Source: Forficula auricularia
Lineage: Eukaryota; Arthropoda; Insecta; Dermaptera; Forficulidae
DNA length: 64,000 nucleotides
Assembly (NCBI GenBank): GCA_024734495.1
Contig: JALMQS010000153.1
Coordinates: 8,581,294-8,645,293, forward strand
Direction of reading: 5' to 3'
Shown: positions 31,317 to 41,148 of the stretch, one piece after another
Position numbering within the stretch: the first letter of the stretch is position 1
How the letters are laid out: each line of letters begins with the position of its first letter
Made by a program: the position numbers and the translations under genes
The notes under the pieces: model-generated
What the model saw: only the letters and a program-made list of their open reading frames with translations
Databases searched by the model: none
What the model was told of the DNA's origin: nothing

Positions 31317-32204
31317 TTTAAAACTAACGAAAGTGAGAAAGTCAAAATCGCTTTTATAATAATGACTTGCTTTATTTAAGTTGGCTCGAAACCACAACTA
31401 AACCTGTCAATAGTTGATCCATTTTAGATTAATTACATATTGAGGATGAAAAGAAACTCTTTCCAAGTTCAGTGAATCGGCAAAATGGAATTATCGAAAG
31501 CCTTTCTGTCTAATCATAAACGCTTGGTCGCATTCAAGTTTGATGGGCACATCAAAGACCCCTATATCAAGCCAACCAACTCAGAACTCGTAAAATCGAC
31601 CAAGGAAAAAGAAAAAAAAAAATTAAATACAAAATAAAATAAATCCAAACTCTGAAAAAAAAAGAAATAACATATTAAAATTGAGAAAATATTATCTTTT
31701 TACTTTTTTGAATTTCCATTTCTACATATCTCTCTTTCCGAGATTCAACACGTTCTTAGTTCATCTTTTATAAATGAAAAAGTTCCTTTAAAAGGATGCG
31801 GTTAAAGTTCATGAATTATTGACGACAAAATAAAATACGATTTGCAAAAAAGCAGTGCAAGAAGTAAGGACCTACGAAACGTTCCTCCCGGGATTTATTC
31901 GATTGCAATCTAAAAGTAGAAGGAGAAAAAAACTTATACAAAGTGCCGTGGGTGGAAATAAAACTTGAAACCAAAATACTTTTTTTTATGTATAGATAGA
32001 TAGATACCTAGCTATTTGATATTTAAACTTGATAATTTGCTATATATATTGATTTTTATTCAAATTGTAATCGAAAATTACTTTTTATTCTTATATATTC
32101 AAATGAAAATAGAACTTCTAGTATAAATAATTAAATATCAAGTTTAGTCCAGCCCAAATTACGTGAAAAAATGGCATAAACAGGAAATGATTCCCGATAA
32201 AGAT
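31317..32204. other. Single-copy AT-rich DNA
   Basis: The stretch 31,330-31,600 is more balanced in base composition and unrepeated, but shows no credible coding frame. The remainder is AT-rich with GATA-type repeats near 31,990. Confidence 0.4.
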
Positions 32205-33440
32205 TTTATTGCTGGAATACCTTTATTAATACTCCAATATTACTACCCTAAGTTTTCCCCCAAATCTATGTAGTGAAAATTTGCGCCTCAAAATGAAAAA
32301 ATTTCCGAGTTTTTTCAGTTTTCCTTGAATGACTCTAAAACTACTTATCATATTAAATAAATTAAAGCTCTTTAAATTACGCGTAAAATGACAACGATTT
32401 AATGTATTTAGGTTAACTAGAACCGGTACTAGCGCCTGTCAAAAAACACCCCCCGGGATCACTTTTGAATATCCCTAAAACTTTTTTTGATTTTTCTCTA
32501 TTTTGACCATGAAGAAGCACGTTTTCGACAAAGACGATTCTATACATTTTTAAACTAAATTAAATTTGGTACAATTTACCATAAATAAAGTTTCATCTTA
32601 ATTGGATAATGGCAACTCGTGCCGCAATGAGGTTGAAATTTCCAGTTTTTTGCCTTCATATAATGAAAACCACTCATCCTAGAAACTTGATTTTTGTCTC
32701 ATTGTCTAGTATATTTTGTTGATTTGAACGTTTGCTTGGACCACCTTTTTGATAAAAATCTTATATTTATAGATATCCAGCATTTTCCATGACGCTTTTG
32801 AGGATTCGGATCATATCCTGTCCGGAAAATGTAGAATATCTATATATCTAAGAGTTTTATCTAAAAAGTGGTCCAAGTAAACTTTCAAGTAAATAAAACT
32901 TCCTAAAGAATGAGAAAGAAATCAAGTTTCTAGGATGAGTGGTTTTCATTTTATGAAGGTCAAACTGCGATTTTTTGCAAAAAACTGCAAAATTCAACCT
33001 CATTGCGGCACGGGTTACCATTATCTAATTAAGATGATACTTTGTTTACATTATAGTCAATTTAATCTAGTTTAAAAATGTATAGGATGGTCTTTATTGA
33101 AAATGTACTTCTTCATGGTCAAAATGGGGAAAATTCGAAAAAAGTACGAGTTTTAGGGATATTCAAAAGTGATCCCGGGAGCTGTTTTTTGACAGGCGCT
33201 AGTACCGGTTTTAGTGAACCTAAATAGATAAAATTGTTATAATTTTACGCATAATTTAAAGAGCTTTAATTTATAAAATGAATATCTTTTTGGTTTGATA
33301 AGCCGTTTTAGAGTTATTCAAGAAAAACTGAAATAACTCCAAACTTTTCTCATTTTGAGGCGCGTAGAAAAATGTCCACAATACAGATTTGGGGGAAAAC
33401 TTAAGGTAGTAATATTGGAGTACCAATAAAGGTGTTTTTA
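32205..33440. mobile_element. 1.2-kb palindromic fold-back element
   Basis: Two arms of about 600 bp face each other around 32,805 with very little spacer. Shared words include CTAGAACCGGTACTAGCGCC, CATGAAGAAG, GTGCCGCAATGAGG and AAACCACTCATCCTAGAAAC in complement. Related copies are the single arm at 46,930-47,510 and the palindrome at 55,541-56,472. Short frames in the arms carry no domain. A transcript would fold into a near-complete hairpin. Confidence 0.8.
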
Positions 33441-33479
33441 ATATTTACAATGAATCCTGATTGTCTGTTCTATATACAC

Positions 33480-34262
33480 GAGCTTCGAGGGCGTGACTTC
33501 GGCACGCCCTCGAAGCTCGGCCCTCCTGGCTGAAGCCCTGGCGGGCAGCGTCTCAGTCAAAAAATTTTATTCCTCTTAAAAACCACACTCCAAATGTATA
33601 CCCGCAAACTACCGAAAATACATCGTCTCTTAAAAGTTTCGCCTCTTTAATTTTTGAGTGGCGGGGGAGGGGAATGAATAATTATGAATATATTTAAATT
33701 TAAAATTTAAATTTCATTTTTCATTTTCAAAACAAAAACAATGAAATGATTTATGAACTGCAAAAAATTCGCAGGCTGAATCATGGAAATTATTCAAATT
33801 TACGCGGTTCAATTAATTTAATTAATTACAAAAACTATATTTAATGTTTCTTAATTTAAAATGAATCAGAGTCTTTCATTTCAAAATTACAATTATATTT
33901 CAAATTTGCCTGGTTAATGAAAATCGATTGGAGCCATCAATTTAAAATCAGAGCTGACAATTATATTTCAAATTTGCCTCGTTAATTAATATATATTTAT
34001 TGTTTCTTAATTTAAAATCTATTGGTGTTTTTTCATTTTCATTCGAGTTCAAATGAATACAATATTATCTCGACACAAAGTCTAAATCAAAAATTTATAG
34101 ATTTAGTAACAGAAATCATAGTATAAATATTATTGTTAGATTGGTCTAGTGGTTAAAGCTAATGCCCTTAGTTCAAGAGTTCGTAGGTTCGATTCTAGGC
34201 AAGAGGGAAATTTTTTTAGAGAAATTTCTCTTAGCGTTGTTACAAATTAATCTAGACAAATA
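33480..34262 (+). mobile_element. Repeat family T with tRNA-like segment (copy B)
   Basis: It begins with a GC-rich perfect hairpin (CGAGCTTCGAGGGCGTG, loop, complement; 33,479-33,517), then GGCGGGCAGCGTCTC and the shared body, and ends with the tRNA-like segment at 34,133-34,205 and AGAGAAATTTCTCT. A transcript from the internal Pol III boxes would start near the tRNA-like end, not at the hairpin. Confidence 0.7.
34133..34205 (+). repeat. tRNA-like segment of family T copy B
   Basis: A-box-like TGGTCTAGTGGTTAAAGC and B box GGTTCGATTCTAGG are both present, but arm pairing is poor. Confidence 0.6.
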
Positions 34263-34369
34263 TATATAATACTAGCATTGAATTTTCGATAGTATTGTCG
34301 CGAAACAATTACCTTAAAATAATTATATTTGTCAAAAATTCATGTTCGTTTGGTCAAAAGACTTCTCAT

Positions 34370-34710
34370 CGAAAAACGAAACGTCATAAAGCAGAATTGG
34401 CGTAAAGCCCTCTGGGGCCTATCTCTTCAATTCAAATTTGGCCCAATCTGGAGTCGACCCTTGGCAATTTGATAGCCGGCTGGCCGGGGGTGGCCAGACG
34501 CTTAGCGGGTGTCTCATCGGGGCCCTCGGCTCTCAAGCGGAAGATCCTCCTCTCCACACAATTAATTTAATAAAGGAACTCGAGAGCGATGGGACATTTC
34601 CTCGACGCTTTACGCGCTTCGACATCCTTTCTTATGGCCTGTCGCTCTCGGCTCGGAAATTGAAAAGATCATCCTTTACACGAGATGGAACGAAATCCGA
34701 GCTATAAATA
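34370..34710. other. GC-richer single-copy island (possible exon or regulatory DNA)
   Basis: Contains an 89-codon plus-strand frame from 34,438 (MAQSGVDPWQFDSRLAGGGQ) with no recognisable domain, and CGAGCTATAAATATATATA at its right end, which resembles a TATA box. It has no copy elsewhere in the window, and CG dinucleotides are frequent. Function is unknown. Confidence 0.25.
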
Positions 34711-34883
34711 TATATATATATATATAATGCACAACGACGCACAAATCGTGTCTATCTTTGAATGAATTAGAGATTCACTTGGTTTAATTGAAATTTACAA
34801 AGAGATTAATAATGGTTTATGTTATACACTCGAATAAATGAAGATAAAATGATCATAACAATTATAAACAAAGTATTTATAGA

Positions 34884-35060
34884 GGGTGGGTCATAAAGAT
34901 CTCCCACATTATGAAGAGGTATAAAAATAATGAAAAATTTAACTAGAAAAAAATTGAATATATTTTTGAAAGGAACATAAAATATTTTTTTTTAATGTGT
35001 TTTAAACATTATCAAACAATAAAAAAAGAGGGAGGGGGGGGCGGACACGCACCACGCTCC
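34884..35060. mobile_element. Tc1-type MITE, left end only
   Basis: GGGTGGGTCATAAAGATCTCC and TTTAACTAGAAAAAAATTGAA match the termini of 4,133-4,707. The right end is absent. Confidence 0.65.
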
Positions 35061-36307
35061 ACCCCCTAACAAATCTAATAAATATAAAGAGTAGATAATT
35101 GAAATATCAAAATAACAAATAAATAAATTAGTAAAAATACAAATCCCCCCCCCTTAAGAGAATTGACAAAGGACTCTAAAATTCTTAAATTTAAATTATG
35201 TTTTTATGGATTATTATTTTTATTTATTTATTTTATTATTTATTTACAATAAATAAGTTTTCACTAATCAAATATTAAAATAAAAAACCCATTAATAATA
35301 ATAAATTTTTAAAAATTGAGAAGATTTTTCTTTCTTTTTTGAATGCCCTCAGATTGAAAAGAAGAATAAGGAAATTGTATATGTGTGAATAATTTGAACA
35401 ATCAAGGATATTTTCAGTTTGAAGTTTTTTTTTATATTTTTTGCTCAATCTATTTAGAAATTACTAAAATGTGGAGAAACGCATGAGTTTTTCCTGATGA
35501 CTGACTGAAAAAGAAGATTGTAGAAATTTTGTTCTCTGAACTGTTGTAAAAAATCAGGAAATTGCATGATAATAATCAGCGTACAAAACTCTACTGAAAT
35601 CCATTGTTAGGTTTACGGATACAAATTTAAGATTAATTTTTGTCAAACAGTGTAATTGGTCAGATAAAAAAAACTACAGTAGTTTTTTTTTTTATTTAAA
35701 TCTAGAGAAATTGAATCTAGCGAAAATCTCGTTTGCTCTTGTAATCCTTTCCAAGATTTGTTTTGATTCACTTTGCTAAATGAGTGGAAAGAAGTTTAAA
35801 AGAGAACCAATTTATATTAAAATAAGAAAATCAACTTCTATCTATTGAAGAAAGGGAGAGTTTGGTTGTATAATGCATGTGTAAGGTATTGAAGAAAGGA
35901 ACCCCCAAATTAAATTCCCTTATAAAAAAAAAAATTTAATTTTCAATCCCCTTGGGCAAATTTGATATACGAACGAGTAACATGATTTGAAGGGAGTGGA
36001 TTTTATTGAATAGAAGAAGAAACAGAGGGTTCGTTGGTTGGTTGGTTTATAGCCCCGTATCGTCTGATATCCATCCCTAGTACTAGTGATTCTAAAAGTC
36101 TATTTATTTATTAACCACTAGTGAGAGAGAGACTCATTCATTAATTAAAAGATATTCAAACAAATTAAGCAAATAGGGCTTAAGTAAATATTAGTTTGAA
36201 GATTATTTCATTTTCAAATTAAATTTCATTGATTAAAATGAAATTAGAAACACATTTTTAGAAAGTGAATTTGTGGTTAATAAATTAAGAAAATGGAAAA
36301 CATTTCA
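35061..36307. other. AT-rich DNA, mostly unassigned
   Basis: A 150-bp piece near 35,530-35,660 resembles fold-back family F (AATCCATTGTTAGGTTTACG). The rest, including a more balanced stretch at 35,985-36,100 with GGTTCGTTGGTTGGTTGG, has no recognisable gene. Confidence 0.4.
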
Positions 36308-36500
36308 AGAAGATCTAATTATATCAATTCTTGAGATTTTCAAAAGAATTTATATCGAAAGCAGTTATAATATGGTAATATAAAGAAGAGCTAAAATAAA
36401 TGTATAGATTTAGTTTTATTTACTTTTCAACAATACAAATAAATAATCAATAAAATATTAAAAAGAAAACAAATTAAAGTTTAAACAATTAGTTAAGGTA
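36308..36500. repeat. Direct repeat U, left of the mariner/V block
   Basis: ATATCAATTCTTGAGATTTT, GAAGAGCTAAAATAAAT and AACAATACAAATAAATAATC recur in the same order at 37,775-37,965. Inverted partial copies lie at 47,800-47,930 and 51,000-51,130. Confidence 0.65.
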
Positions 36501-36504
36501 GTTG

Positions 36505-37110
36505 TACTAGGTTTGGCGGTTAATAATGTCCTTTTTTTCTAACAGATGGCATTTCGGTATTTTTCCACCAAACTCATCCAAATATTTTTTTGATTTTATA
36601 GTGTTGGTAATCACCTTTCAAACGGCATATAACATGTCAACATTCGGTTCATTTGTGTATGAGATATTGGCTTGTAAACATGGCGGATTTTGTGCCGAAA
36701 AAATAGCATTTGCGGGAGGTGATGTTGCACTATTTTTTAATGAAGAAATCGGCTGCGAAAACGGCTCGTATTCTCGGGGGAGCTTATGGAGACCATGCTC
36801 CACCTGAAAAAATTTGCCAACGTTGGTTTGGACGGTTTCGGAGTGGTGATTTTGATGTGAACGACAAGGAGCGGCCTGGACAGCCGAAAAAGTTTGAGGA
36901 TGCTGACCTGGAGGACTTGCTGGCAGAAGATCCGCGCCAATCTCAAGCCATGCTTGCAGAGAGACTCGGATACACAATTTGCCGGATCGTTGGTCAAAAT
37001 GTGTAGAATCCGATGGTGCATACTTTGAATAAACCACTTTTCCCAGTGCTGAAAAAATTTGTGTTTTCCTCATGCCGAAAAAAGGACATTATTAACCGCC
37101 ACACCTCGTA
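36505..37110 (+). mobile_element. Internally deleted mariner element
   Basis: TA-flanked inverted ends share GGCGGTTAATAATGTCCTTT (left CTAGGTTTGG, right complement of CGAGGTGTGG). At about 600 bp it is half the length of a full mariner. The transposase start and last codons survive but the catalytic region is gone. Confidence 0.92.
36680..37009 (+). pseudogene. mariner transposase, N-terminal DNA-binding part
   Basis: Reading from ATG at 36,680 gives MADFVPKK then a stop at 36,704. The frame continues with REVMLHYFLMKKSAAKTARI, ICQRWFGRFRSGDFDVNDKE and RPGQPKKFED, the two helix-turn-helix motifs of mariner/SETMAR-type transposases. It ends after about 110 codons. The next frame then reads WSKCVESDGAYFE and stops, matching the last residues of such transposases. 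So the DD34D catalytic domain was deleted internally. Confidence 0.92.
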
Positions 37111-37112
37111 TC

Positions 37113-37770
37113 ACCATATGCATTTTCGTAGGATTTTTTTGAAATTTAGACAGATTATTATTTAAATACTTCTGCATCGATTGGTGGCAAAACGAAATTT
37201 ATGAACAATATAGTTCTGAAGGTATTAAATTCAAAAGATAGAGTTTTTTAGACTCTTATACATTGCGCTATACGGGATATCGAACTCTTCTTACCATTGT
37301 TATAAAAAACTAAACCAACATTAAACAATAACTAATAAATTTTTTAAGAAAATTTTAATTCACAGTTACAACACAGTTTCTGAGATAATAATGAATAAAT
37401 AATGAAAAATTTACACTAAAAACAAGCTGGCAACAATGCATTTATTTAACCTAAAAAGTGGGTTAACTTAGTATATTTTTTTCTCTTCAGCCATTGTCGC
37501 AACAGCTTTCAATCGCTTATTAAGAACTTTTTGTTTTATAAATCGACTTTTATAATGTACTTTATCTGACATTTCTATGATAGAATATATATACAAGCTC
37601 GGACAGTGTTGCGAGATTTGTCAAACGAGCACGGGATTGGCTGGTAGTGGAACATAAACAGCAAAAACTTTTGGATTTATGAATTATGAATCCTTATTGT
37701 CTGTTCTATACTTATACTCTAGCATTAACTTTTTGTTAGTATTATCGCGAAACAACTAAAACAACTACAT
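37113..37770. repeat. Interspersed repeat family V (copy 2, uninterrupted)
   Basis: Aligns to 12,642-13,140 joined directly to 13,850-14,095. It lacks the GAAGTCGG element and has only one copy of the 107-bp block, so it records the pre-insertion state. Confidence 0.75.
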
Positions 37771-37774
37771 TAAC

Positions 37775-37965
37775 AAAGATTTATTTATATCAATTCTTGA
37801 GATTTTGAAAAGAATTTAGCTGTTATAATATAGTGAAATGAAGAAGAGCTAAAATAAATAAGTAGTTTAGCTTTATTTACTTTTTCAACAATACAAATAA
37901 ATAATCAATAAAATATTAAAAAGAAAACAAATGAATTATTTTGAACAATTAGTTAGTTAGATTTA
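37775..37965. repeat. Direct repeat U, right copy
   Basis: About 85-90% alike to 36,308-36,500. The pair brackets the mariner and the family V segment and may be terminal repeats of a larger, unrecognised element. Confidence 0.6.
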
Positions 37966-38352
37966 ATTATGGTTCATTATTGACTATATTATAAGAAAAG
38001 CGAGAGAAGGTCGATAGATCTTTTTGGGAGCACCTGGCCCCTCTCAATCTTTTAAAATTGATTTATAATGGTTCTTATATACCATATAATTATCAAATTT
38101 TGAATATATGTATAATATAATCCCTTCTATAATAAAGAAAATATAATACATATATATTTAAATTGTCGGTACGCTCTTCGTAATTTTGCAGATGGCCAGG
38201 GGGGGGGGGGTCGTGAGCTATGCAGCATCAGCTAAAGTTAGAGCCACCCTTCTAATAAATTTATAATAAAATAAATTATCAAAAACCTTTTTATGACCAA
38301 ATCAATTTGTCATAATTACCTTCTATCAATTTAAATATCTATATTAATTAAA
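37966..38352. other. AT-rich DNA
   Basis: No gene seen. A G11 run at about 38,200-38,210 is the only marked feature. Confidence 0.5.
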
Positions 38353-38354
38353 TA

Positions 38355-39220
38355 CAGTGGAACCTCGAGATACGAGCACCTCTATATTCGAGATACGAGG
38401 AAAGTATGAGCGAAAAATTCGTTTCTAAATACGAGCATTGACTCGAGTAACGAGCAAATTCCCGACTTAGGTTTCAATCCTCAACCTGTGGACAACACAG
38501 TGCAGCTAGTCGAAGAAATTGTATCTCTGGGGAAAAGTATACATCTGGATGTGGATGCTGCTGATTTGAATGAGTTAGTGAAGAACTTACAACCGACGAA
38601 CTTAAAGAACTTCACAAGGAGCAGCAGCAAGAGGTGGTAGAAGAGCTTTCGTTATGGAAGGAGAGAACAGGAGATAAGGCCCTCTCTTCCAGTAAGATTA
38701 AAGAAGTGTTTGCAAAGTGGGAAGAAGTGAAAAATTTCTTTAAAGAAAATGAACCTAATAAAGCAGTGTGTGGGCGCACCATCGACTTGTGTATTGACAA
38801 TGTAGTGTCGCATTTTAGAGGCATCTTAGAAAGGAGACAGAAGCAAGTGTTATTAGATAAGTCTTTGGTAAAGTAACCAAGTGATTCTGACCCAGAACCT
38901 GCTTCCAGTGGGGTAAAATTTCCAAGAAGAGAGAGCCTTCCTGAATCAGAGGGGGACTCTCCTTCCCCACAGTAACCCGTTAGGTCTTCCCCACATCCCC
39001 ATCCCCAGTCAGGACTCTTCATAAAGGTAAACTACGGTTATATTATTTCTAGTGTTATTTATTAGGAAAATTGATTTTTATGTTGATATTTTTTTGGGTG
39101 CGCAACGGATTAACTGGATTTCCATTATTTTCAATGGGGAAGTTTGTTTCTAGATACGAGAAATTCGCTATACGATCTCAATGCTGGAACGAATTAAACT
39201 CGTATCTCGGGGCTCCACTG
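38355..39220 (+). mobile_element. Tigger/pogo-type element, internally deleted
   Basis: Inverted ends CAGTGGAACCTCGAGATACGAG and the complement of CAGTGGAGCCCCGAGATACGAG are flanked by TA on both sides (38,353-38,354 and 39,221-39,222). Subterminal CGAAAAATTCGTTTCTA and TTTGTTTCTAGATACGAG repeat the ATACGAG motif. The 866-bp length shows loss of most of the transposase. Confidence 0.92.
38470..38876 (+). pseudogene. Tigger transposase C-terminal tail
   Basis: One frame gives NTVQLVEEIVSLGKSIHLDV. After a one-base shift near 38,585 another gives ELHKEQQQEVVEELSLW, then SSSKIKEVFAKWEEVKNFFK, NEPNKAVCGRTIDLC and HFRGILERRQKQVLLDKSLV to a stop at 38,874-38,876. This pattern is the C-terminal region of Tigger/Jerky-type transposases. 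The CENP-B HTH and DDE domain are absent. Confidence 0.85.
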
Positions 39221-39222
39221 TA

Positions 39223-40261
39223 GAATGTTTCGTACGGTGGTAGGTATGAAGTATTTTACTTATTTAGATATAGAAGCCAGTGCTCCAGCTTGAATCTTTT
39301 GCGAAAATTGACAATTTTTAAACAAATCATTTTAGAATCAATTCACAATTTTCTTTGTTAATTTGAAGACTTGAAATGCAAAAAGGAGAGGGTCAAAAAA
39401 TGAAAATCTAGTCCTTTGGACCAAGCTCAGCCAAATTTTGTACACATAATCTGTGAGCTCGAGAAGAGTAGAAATACAAAAACAAAGAGACGTGCCCCGC
39501 GAGGGGCTAGGTGACGCCGGGCCGAATACTATTTTAAAATAGATAAAATGATGAATTTAATAAATTGAAATTAAAAGATAAAAACTGTATTTTTATACCT
39601 ATAAGCCCGAAGAAGCAGAAGCTGACAATCTATGTAGGTACATATTTGTCTTTTATATGTACATATCCCAATGTCTTATTTTTATTTTTCTGAAAGTGAA
39701 TGCCGATCAATACTAAAAAAAAAAATACTCTAACAAAGCTTAGGGGTTAGTTTTTGGTTAACTTTGTGCAGAGTGATTGAACCGGCAACACCTTGAACAC
39801 CCCCCTTTCCAATTAGGAGTTTGTGCCGCCCCTCATCTCTATACGTAGGGCATATGTTTAATTGAATCGAGTGTGTTTACGATGCATATTACAAGGGGCT
39901 GGGACCCTTTGCTCCTACGAGGGGCATTCAACAGGCAACCCTCCATTCAACACAGTTCTATATACAAATAGTGACTAGGTACAAATAAATTGCATAGGCT
40001 GTATTTCAGGACATTTTAATAATACAAGATTATTACCTATACGATTGAAGGATATAAATTTTCCAAATGAAATTGGAATTTCGTTGGAAAGTGTATCATA
40101 GAGCTGTGCTTATTCGTGAAACCCTCTGTTTAGCTCGGTTTAGCTCTAAATAGCTGTCATTGTTATCTATATTATATATCAAACTATTCAAATAACTCAG
40201 CAATTTACTATTTTAAAATTAAAATTCTATAATTTTTTATTATTATTATACCATATATAAG
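39223..40261. other. Mixed AT-rich DNA with small repeat fragments
   Basis: 39,370-39,490 contains one unit of the CAAATTTTGTACACATAATC tandem family. GTGCCCCGCGAGGGGCTAGG follows. The stretch 39,735-39,950 is single-copy with balanced composition but has no usable frame. Confidence 0.4.
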
Positions 40262-40313
40262 AGTCTAGATTAATTTATAACAACGCTGAGAGAATTTTCT
40301 TTAAAAAAATTAC

Positions 40314-40385
40314 CCTCTTGCCTAGAATCGAACCGACGAACTCTTGAACCAAGGGCATCAGCTCTAGCCATTACACCAATGCAAC
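40314..40385 (-). repeat. tRNA-like segment of family T copy C
   Basis: Minus strand TTGCATTGGTGTAATGGC and GGTTCGATTCTAGGCAA give A- and B-box-like sequence and a possible TTGC/GCAA acceptor pairing. This is the best preserved of the three, but the T stem is unpaired. Confidence 0.6.
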
Positions 40386-40407
40386 ATTAATATTTATATC
40401 TTGATTT

Positions 40408-40703
40408 AGAATTCCGCGGAGTAAACTCGCGAACAAATCCACTCAACGGAATTTTTAACAAATTATAAGTAAATTTGTTTTTCTAGTATATTTATACAAA
40501 TATAGAAAATTATCAAATTAATTAAATTAATCTTAAGAAATTCAAAGAGAAATTCAAAGATGTTTTTATAAAGCGAAATTTAGAGAATACTTAGCGAGAC
40601 TACCGTTTTATAAAACGGTAGTCTCGCTAAGTATTCTCTAAATTTCGCTTTATAAAAACATCTTTGAATTTCTCTTTGAATTTCTTAAGATTAATTTAAT
40701 TAA
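40408..40703. mobile_element. Insert with perfect 93-bp palindrome and 15-bp target duplication
   Basis: TTTATATCTTGATTT flanks both sides (40,393-40,407 and 40,704-40,718). The first 110 bp are unique (GAATTCCGCGGAGTAAACTC). The last 186 bp are a spacer-free inverted repeat, 40,518-40,610 against 40,611-40,703, with every base matching in my comparison. A 15-bp duplication points to target-primed insertion rather than a DNA transposon. There is no coding potential and no poly(A). Confidence 0.85.
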
Positions 40704-41148
40704 TTTATATCTTGATTTCTGTTACTAAAACTATATATTTTTGATTTAGACTTTGTGTCGAGATAATATTGTATTCATTTGAACTCGAATGAAAATGAAA
40801 AAACACCAATAGATTTTAAATTAAGAAACATTAAATATATATTAATTAACGAGGCGAATTTGAAATATAATTGTCAGCTCGGATTTTAAACTGATGGCCC
40901 CAATCGATTTTCATTAACCAGGCAATTTTTGAAATATAATTGTAATTTGGACTCGAATTTTGAAATGAAAGACTCCAATTCATTTTAAATTAAGAAACAT
41001 TAAATATATTGATAATTGTCCCCCCCCCCCCTCGCCACTCAAAAATTAAAGAGGCGAAACTTTTAAGAGACGATGTATTTTCGGTAGTTTACGGGTATAC
41101 ATTTGGAGTGTGGTTTTTTAAGAGGAATAAAATTTTTGGACCGAGACG

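Larger units (their letters stand above)
40262..41148 (-). mobile_element. Repeat family T (copy C), interrupted by a retro-insert
   Basis: It aligns with copies A and B apart from a 296-bp insertion at 40,408-40,703. The GC-rich hairpin end is lost (GAGACGCCAGAGCACCAG). Confidence 0.7.

Noticed and set aside
34133..34205. Family T segments as functional tRNA genes
   Set aside because: Pol III boxes are present but acceptor and T stems do not pair, and the segment belongs to a repeat with three copies.
35500..35530. CTGATGACTGACTGAAAAAG as a hammerhead
   Set aside because: There is no pairing for stem I or II around it.
38612..39022. 136-codon minus-strand frame
   Set aside because: It is the antisense of the Tigger transposase tail.
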